Positions 35,519 to 39,126 of a stretch of DNA of 39,126 bases are shown here, piece after piece. The notes below the pieces were generated by a model, which searched no databases, was not told the DNA's origin, and saw nothing but the letters and a program-made list of their open reading frames with translations. Numbering within the stretch: the stretch's first letter is position 1; the number at the start of each line of letters is the position of its first letter. This stretch comes from Prorocentrum cordatum (lineage: Eukaryota > Sar > Dinophyceae > Prorocentrales > Prorocentraceae), in contig CAUYUJ010002711.1 in NCBI GenBank assembly GCA_963575745.1, positions 47,501-86,626 of the forward strand. The letters are read 5' to 3'. The position numbers were made by a program, and so were the translations under genes.

Positions 35519-36180
35519 TTATATAGCAGCCCACGCTGACGTTTCTTGCACGTATGGCAACAATCTAATGCGCTCGAATATCGAGCGCTCGAACGTGCAC
35601 CTGCGCGAGGCAGACGCCACGCCGGCAAGGATTGAATTGAGGCCCTCGTCGAGGAATGTTGAGTGCAGCCGTGGATTACCATACTCAGGAATCCTAGCTG
35701 TGATGTGTACGAAGAGATGCGAATTGGGTAGGAACTCCTGCTCGGACTGATCCATTAGAACAAGGTGCCGCATACACAACTCCATCAATACTTTGCACTT
35801 GGGGCCAGGAATAAGTTTGTCATGATCTCGCAGAATATTCATGTATTCTATCAGCGGCTTGCCTGCCTCATACAACTCATTTCCGAACTTCAGCACCATT
35901 CTATATTCAAGAGCAAAGTCGGTAGCCCACCTCATGAGCACCCCTGTTTCCGCAGCTTTCGTTTTCATGACGTACACGTCCGAACTACCTCCGATCATCT
36001 TGGACGTTAGCTCACGCAACCGCACGTCGGGGTCGATGTTATTTCTGTTGCACCAGCTCTGGTAGTTGTTAAAGATACGCCGTGCACTCAGACCCAACCT
36101 TGCTTGAATATCACCTGCACAATCAAATATATCTTCGTCGATGGCCGCCCAAATGACAGCGTGGCAAAACCTTTGCAGGA
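35519..36180 (-). CDS. Transposase-like element, C-terminal exon
   Basis: The Met-initiated frame is 36097-35519 (192 codons), but the same frame is coding-like up to about 36,180 (FCHAVIWAAIDEDIFDCAGD), so it is probably a downstream exon. Text includes LRELTSKMIGGSSDVYVMKT, KAAETGVLMRWATDFALEYR, LMELCMRHLVLMDQSEQEFL, SHLFVHITARIPEYGNP and TFLDEGLNSILAGVASASRR. I recall closely similar protein text as very highly repeated in dinoflagellate genomes, but I cannot verify this here. It follows the upstream half (36,521-38,063) after a CT-rich spacer, so both are probably one element. No catalytic motif is assigned. Confidence 0.6.
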
Positions 36181-36289
36181 GGTCGCAAACATGTTACGCC
36201 CCACCTTAAGGGCACCCCCTCTAGACCCCGCTGGGTCCTGGATCAGAGAGGCCGCTTATGTTCTTGCTTGTTCGGTTGTACATCGGATC

Positions 36290-36440
36290 ATCCGCTCCTC
36301 CTGTGTCCTCCTGCGTCCTCTTCCCCGCCCACCTTTCCCTCCCCCCCCCTCCGCTCGTTTTCCCTCCCCTCCTCTCCTGGTTTCTTCCTCCTCTGCTTTC
36401 TTTTCCCTCCCCCTCGCCCCCGCCCCCCCCCAGCTTCGTC
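36290..36440 (+). repeat. CT-rich spacer between two exons of the transposase-like element
   Basis: TCCTCC, CCCCCC and TTTTCCC runs. On the minus strand it is purine-rich and lies between the two coding parts, consistent with an intron. Confidence 0.65.
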
Positions 36441-36520
36441 TCGCGGGGGCGGGGCGATGGATTGGGGCGGGGGCCGCGGGCCACAGCGACCGGCTGGCTG
36501 GGATCGGGGAGCGGGGGGGG

Positions 36521-37195
36521 TCAGCGGTAGACGAACGGTAGATTTTCGGTGGGTGCGCGGTAGATGTGCGGCATGGGGAGGGGGTAGGAACGGGGGAAGG
36601 AAGAGGGAGGGAGAAAGGGGAGTGGTTCTAGTGTACCCGTCGCCCTCGCAAATATTCCGAGGTACAGCGTGTGCAGGGTGTCGATGTGCATGTCGTCGGG
36701 GCGAATGCCGACGGATTCGTGAAACAATGGATTTCTGCGGTGCATTCGGTCGTTCAAGCGTGTGCCATCCCAGCGTTGCCTCCAGAATGTAGCTGTGAAT
36801 CCCAGCGGCGCATTCTCGAAGCTCATCGCGTCAAATAATTCCCTGGAAGGTTCTAGCCTATCCAACTTTTGAAGATTCAATTCAGGACAGGCTGCCACGC
36901 ATATACGACCAAGTGCCTTGCGCCTCTTATCAGTAAAGAGTATGTCTAATACACGTGCTCGCTTAGCTTCAGTATCTATCAAAACTCGGATCTCGTGCCC
37001 ATCGCAGTCAGCGTCGTACGAGAGTTTGCGTTCGCCCCAAACTCCCATGTCGTCCAGAGTCACGCCCACGAAGTCGAACAAATTTGTTTTGTTGGCGCTG
37101 CAAAATAGACATGGGGAAGTTCTGCGAGGACCATGTTGGGAACCCCAGGGTGCTGCAATACTCGCTCCAGTCTCCGCGGATCTGCGTAAGCACAT
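36521..37195 (-). pseudogene. Transposase-like element, middle part
   Basis: A frame of 224 codons, in phase with the preceding part but separated by a TAG at about 37,200. The first 25 residues are shadow: the neighbouring frame gives RYVLTQIRGDWSEYCSTLGF and PTWSSQNFP before shifting back at PCLFCSANKTN (a CxxC). Then come FVGVTLDDMGVWGERKL, FTDKRRKALGRICVAACPEL and the well-conserved PDDMHIDTLHTLYLGIFARA, after which the frame runs into low-complexity sequence, probably past a splice donor. The CxxC followed by an Asp-containing MHIDTLHTLYLG box is the topology of tnp2-type (EnSpm/CMC-like) transposases. That assignment is only suggestive. Confidence 0.5.
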
Positions 37196-37201
37196 AACGA
37201 G

Positions 37202-38063
37202 CTACAGGGGCATGACCAACGAGCTTCGCCGAAGGCGAGTCGGGGCCCCAATCGGATCCATCCCATTTTTTTCAGGACGAACGCCATCAGCAGCAGCAGC
37301 AGCAAACGACCACCTCAAGTACTCCATCACGCCGTGAAGTGTGTCCCATCCACGGCACCCGCACTTACGTAATTCTGCTTTGCGCAATACAACTGCACGG
37401 TGTCTTTTCTGTGTGACCAGATTGAAAATTGTGAAACCGATCACGGAGTCGGCGCGACCAGCGCCGGCGGTTCGTGTGAAACGAACGCCGTCTTGGTACA
37501 GTGCCACGGGGAACACGTCCCGCGCGTCCCCTGCCCTCAATCTGCGCGGGCGCCGTCGAAACGTGGAGGCCCACTCCTCTGGGTCTGGCGGCTCTGGGCA
37601 TCGGCCTTCATCTCTCAAAGTGTTCAGCTCGGCCTCGAGTAGCTCGTGGGGGGGAGCCACAGGGATATCTTTAGTTTGTCTCTGCCCTTTGATGTGCGCA
37701 GGTAGTCTAAACACGTGGAGTTCTGGGGCGCTTTCTGACTGAGGTAACGCTGCCTTTAAGTGTGCACTGTATTTGCCCGTCTGCTTGCCTGGCGCCAGCG
37801 CGTAGGCCCGCAGATCGTCGTTATCCACCCCAGCTGTAACCGCAAAATGCGATAACATACACATAGGTTTAGCGTCCATCTTCCCACTTGCGTAAAGACG
37901 CAAAAAAATGTTCGCACAACTGGATTCCTGCTTGAATGTTCGCCTCATGCAATTCGTGGTCAGCGTCGCCCCAACCTGAGGTCTCCCAGTCAGTGGAACC
38001 AACACTACTACATCTTGGTCGAATCGGGTTTCTCTTGCACCTTTTGGCGGCAGGTGGGGGCAT
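37202..38063 (-). pseudogene. Transposase-like element, N-terminal part
   Basis: The Met at 38063 (MPPPAAKRCKRNPIRPRC) opens a frame that reads to SLRKWEDG. A change at the seven-A run near 37,905 leads to the 267-codon frame ending in TAG near 37,202. It includes KMDAKPMCMLSHFAVTAGVD, TGKYSAHLKAALPQSES, VFPVALYQDGVRFTRTAG, DSVIGFTIFNLVTQKRH and RKCGCRGWDTLHGVMEYLRW. The DGV box followed by SVIGF-NLVT and the GCRGW motif match, from memory, a very abundant dinoflagellate repeat protein. Several frame changes and a stop show this copy is broken, unless the assembly carries indels. Confidence 0.6.
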
Positions 38064-38139
38064 GCCGAGACATCTCGAGCACGTTAATTATGGCTACGGA
38101 GCGGAAGGGGGAGCGACGGGGAGAACATGTGGAGGGCGG

Positions 38140-38296
38140 GTGTTTGGTATGGTGCTTGGCCACGGCTTGGTGTGGTGCATGGTATGGTGCTTGGCATGGT
38201 GCATGGTATGGTGCTTGGTATGGTGCATGGTATGGTATGGTGTTTGGTATGGTATGGTGCTGGGTATGGTGCATGGTATGGTGCTTGGTATGGTGC
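38140..38296 (+). repeat. Minisatellite of about 12-bp units
   Basis: Alternating TGGTATGGTGCT and TGGTATGGTGCA units with small deletions. No coding meaning. It abuts the palindrome at 38298. Confidence 0.9.
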
Positions 38297-38297
38297 T

Positions 38298-38358
38298 AGG
38301 ACCGAGCTGGGAGACGACGAAACTACTTAAGTAGTTTCGTCTCTCCCAGTTCGGTCCT
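38298..38358. repeat. 61-bp near-perfect palindrome
   Basis: The arms start AGGACCGAGCTGGGAGACGA and end with its near reverse complement; the centre is AACTACTTAAGTAGTT at 38321-38336. There is one single-base indel and one G/A-type mismatch. As RNA or single strand it would form a long hairpin. No terminator or transposon end can be assigned. Confidence 0.85.
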
Positions 38359-38399
38359 CGCTCGCACATGGGGCACGATCCGTGTCTGATTTACCGCTT

Positions 38400-38447
38400 T
38401 GGGATGGTTTGGGATGGTTTGGGATGGTTTGGGATGGTTTGGGATGG
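38400..38447 (+). repeat. Tandem GGGATGGTTT repeat
   Basis: Four exact 10-bp units followed by a partial one. It is a local tandem duplication. Confidence 0.9.
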
Positions 38448-38619
38448 TGCGATGATGGCTCGCGCGCAGCCGAAAGCAGGGTGGGAATTCCTGCCAATCG
38501 GGGTCATCAGCGGTGAACCTGAGCATGTCGGCCTGCCGATGCACCGACTTCACGATCCGCTGATGCATTTTTCTCGCCGACCTCGGCGATCTGCTCCGAG
38601 CGATGGCCCCATCCTTCGA

Positions 38620-38950
38620 AGGGCGAGGAGGAGGCGGAGGAGGAGGACAAGGAGGAGGAGGAGGAGGACAAGGAGGAGGAGGAGGAGGAGGAGGAGGGGG
38701 AATATGATGCCGATGGTCATCGGGATGAGGATGGTGATGGTGCTGGCGTTGATGATGATGGTGATGATGACGATGATGATGATGAGAAGATCATACATGG
38801 GAGGAGGAGGAGGAGGAGGAGGAGGAGGAGGAGACGGAGAAGGAGGAGGAGACGGAGAAGGAGGAGGAGGAAGGAACAGGAACCAAAGGGCGACGAGACG
38901 GTGGAGGAGGAGGAGGAGAGGAGGGAGAATGGAGGAGGAGGGAGCCCTTG
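38620..38950 (+). repeat. (GGA)n and (GAT)n low-complexity tract
   Basis: GGA runs at 38,625-38,700 and 38,800-38,945 flank a GATGATGATG stretch at 38,700-38,790. The frames across it are repeat translation. Confidence 0.85.
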
Positions 38951-39059
38951 CCTCCTGCGAAGAATCCACGACCACCGCCTCTGTCGACATGGCGGCGCCC
39001 CGCGCCTGAGGCCCCAACTGGGGCCCAGAAGGCTGCAGCGGGAGAGGGGGTGTAGGTAG

Positions 39060-39069
39060 GTAGGTCGTT

Positions 39070-39126
<57 letters not shown>
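39060..39126 (+). repeat. (GTA)n microsatellite at the right edge
   Basis: Pure GTA trinucleotide units from about 39,068 run to the end of the window, so the full length is unknown. Confidence 0.95.

Noticed and set aside
38140-38447. CRISPR-like or telomere-like array
   Set aside because: Units are 10 to 12 bp and contiguous, with no spacers; GGGATGGTTT and TGGTATGGTGC do not match known telomere repeats.

Overview
This window looks like nuclear DNA of a dinoflagellate, of a Prorocentrum or Symbiodiniaceae type. That is inferred from several things. The sequence is GC-rich and full of long (GA)n, (GGA)n and (GAT)n arrays. It carries long intron-poor coding stretches with repeated frame changes. 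It holds a retroelement-like gene set, a C5 cytosine methyltransferase, and a coding element of a kind I recall as highly repeated in dinoflagellate genomes. No bacterial signals, tRNA, rRNA, CRISPR array or dinoflagellate spliced-leader sequence was seen. Every coding segment I can support reads on the minus strand.

Left compartment (1-13,540). Six blocks of coding-like sequence (called A to F from left to right) are separated by AT-rich or simple-repeat spacers. None could be assigned to a named family. Most change frame, and two (A, C) contain an in-frame stop with open sequence on both sides. The block is studded with 24 perfect small hairpins whose loop is CACT or CGCT (once CACA) while the stems vary and covary. 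They are read in all three codon phases.

Centre (13,540-15,660). A long (GA)n tract and non-coding sequence contain a 13-bp-stem hairpin element, with a relative at 3.83 kb, and an imperfect inverted repeat.

Retroelement (about 15,663-31,803, minus strand). A roughly 16-kb non-LTR (LINE-type) retrotransposon is bounded on both sides by (GA/TC)n microsatellite. In transcription order it encodes: ORFa, a gag-like protein with a C-terminal coiled coil; ORFb, a protein with signal-like and transmembrane segments; ORFc, a very large protein with glycine-rich hydrophobic repeats, a segment resembling an ADP-ribosyltransferase (PARP/ART) fold and a cysteine cluster; and ORFd, an APE endonuclease, reverse transcriptase, CCHC zinc finger and RNase H. 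Four or five frame changes interrupt it. A second hairpin family (GGCTYYAGCC on the sense strand) is scattered through all four ORFs in several codon phases. The ART-like domain and the membrane-protein-like ORF in a LINE are the most unusual features here.

Right compartment (31,804-39,126). This holds GA, GGA and CT tracts, one clear C5 cytosine DNA methyltransferase exon with motifs IV to X, two orphan exon-like pieces, a decayed transposase-like multi-exon element (35.5-38.1 kb), a minisatellite, a 61-bp palindrome and a terminal (GTA)n array.
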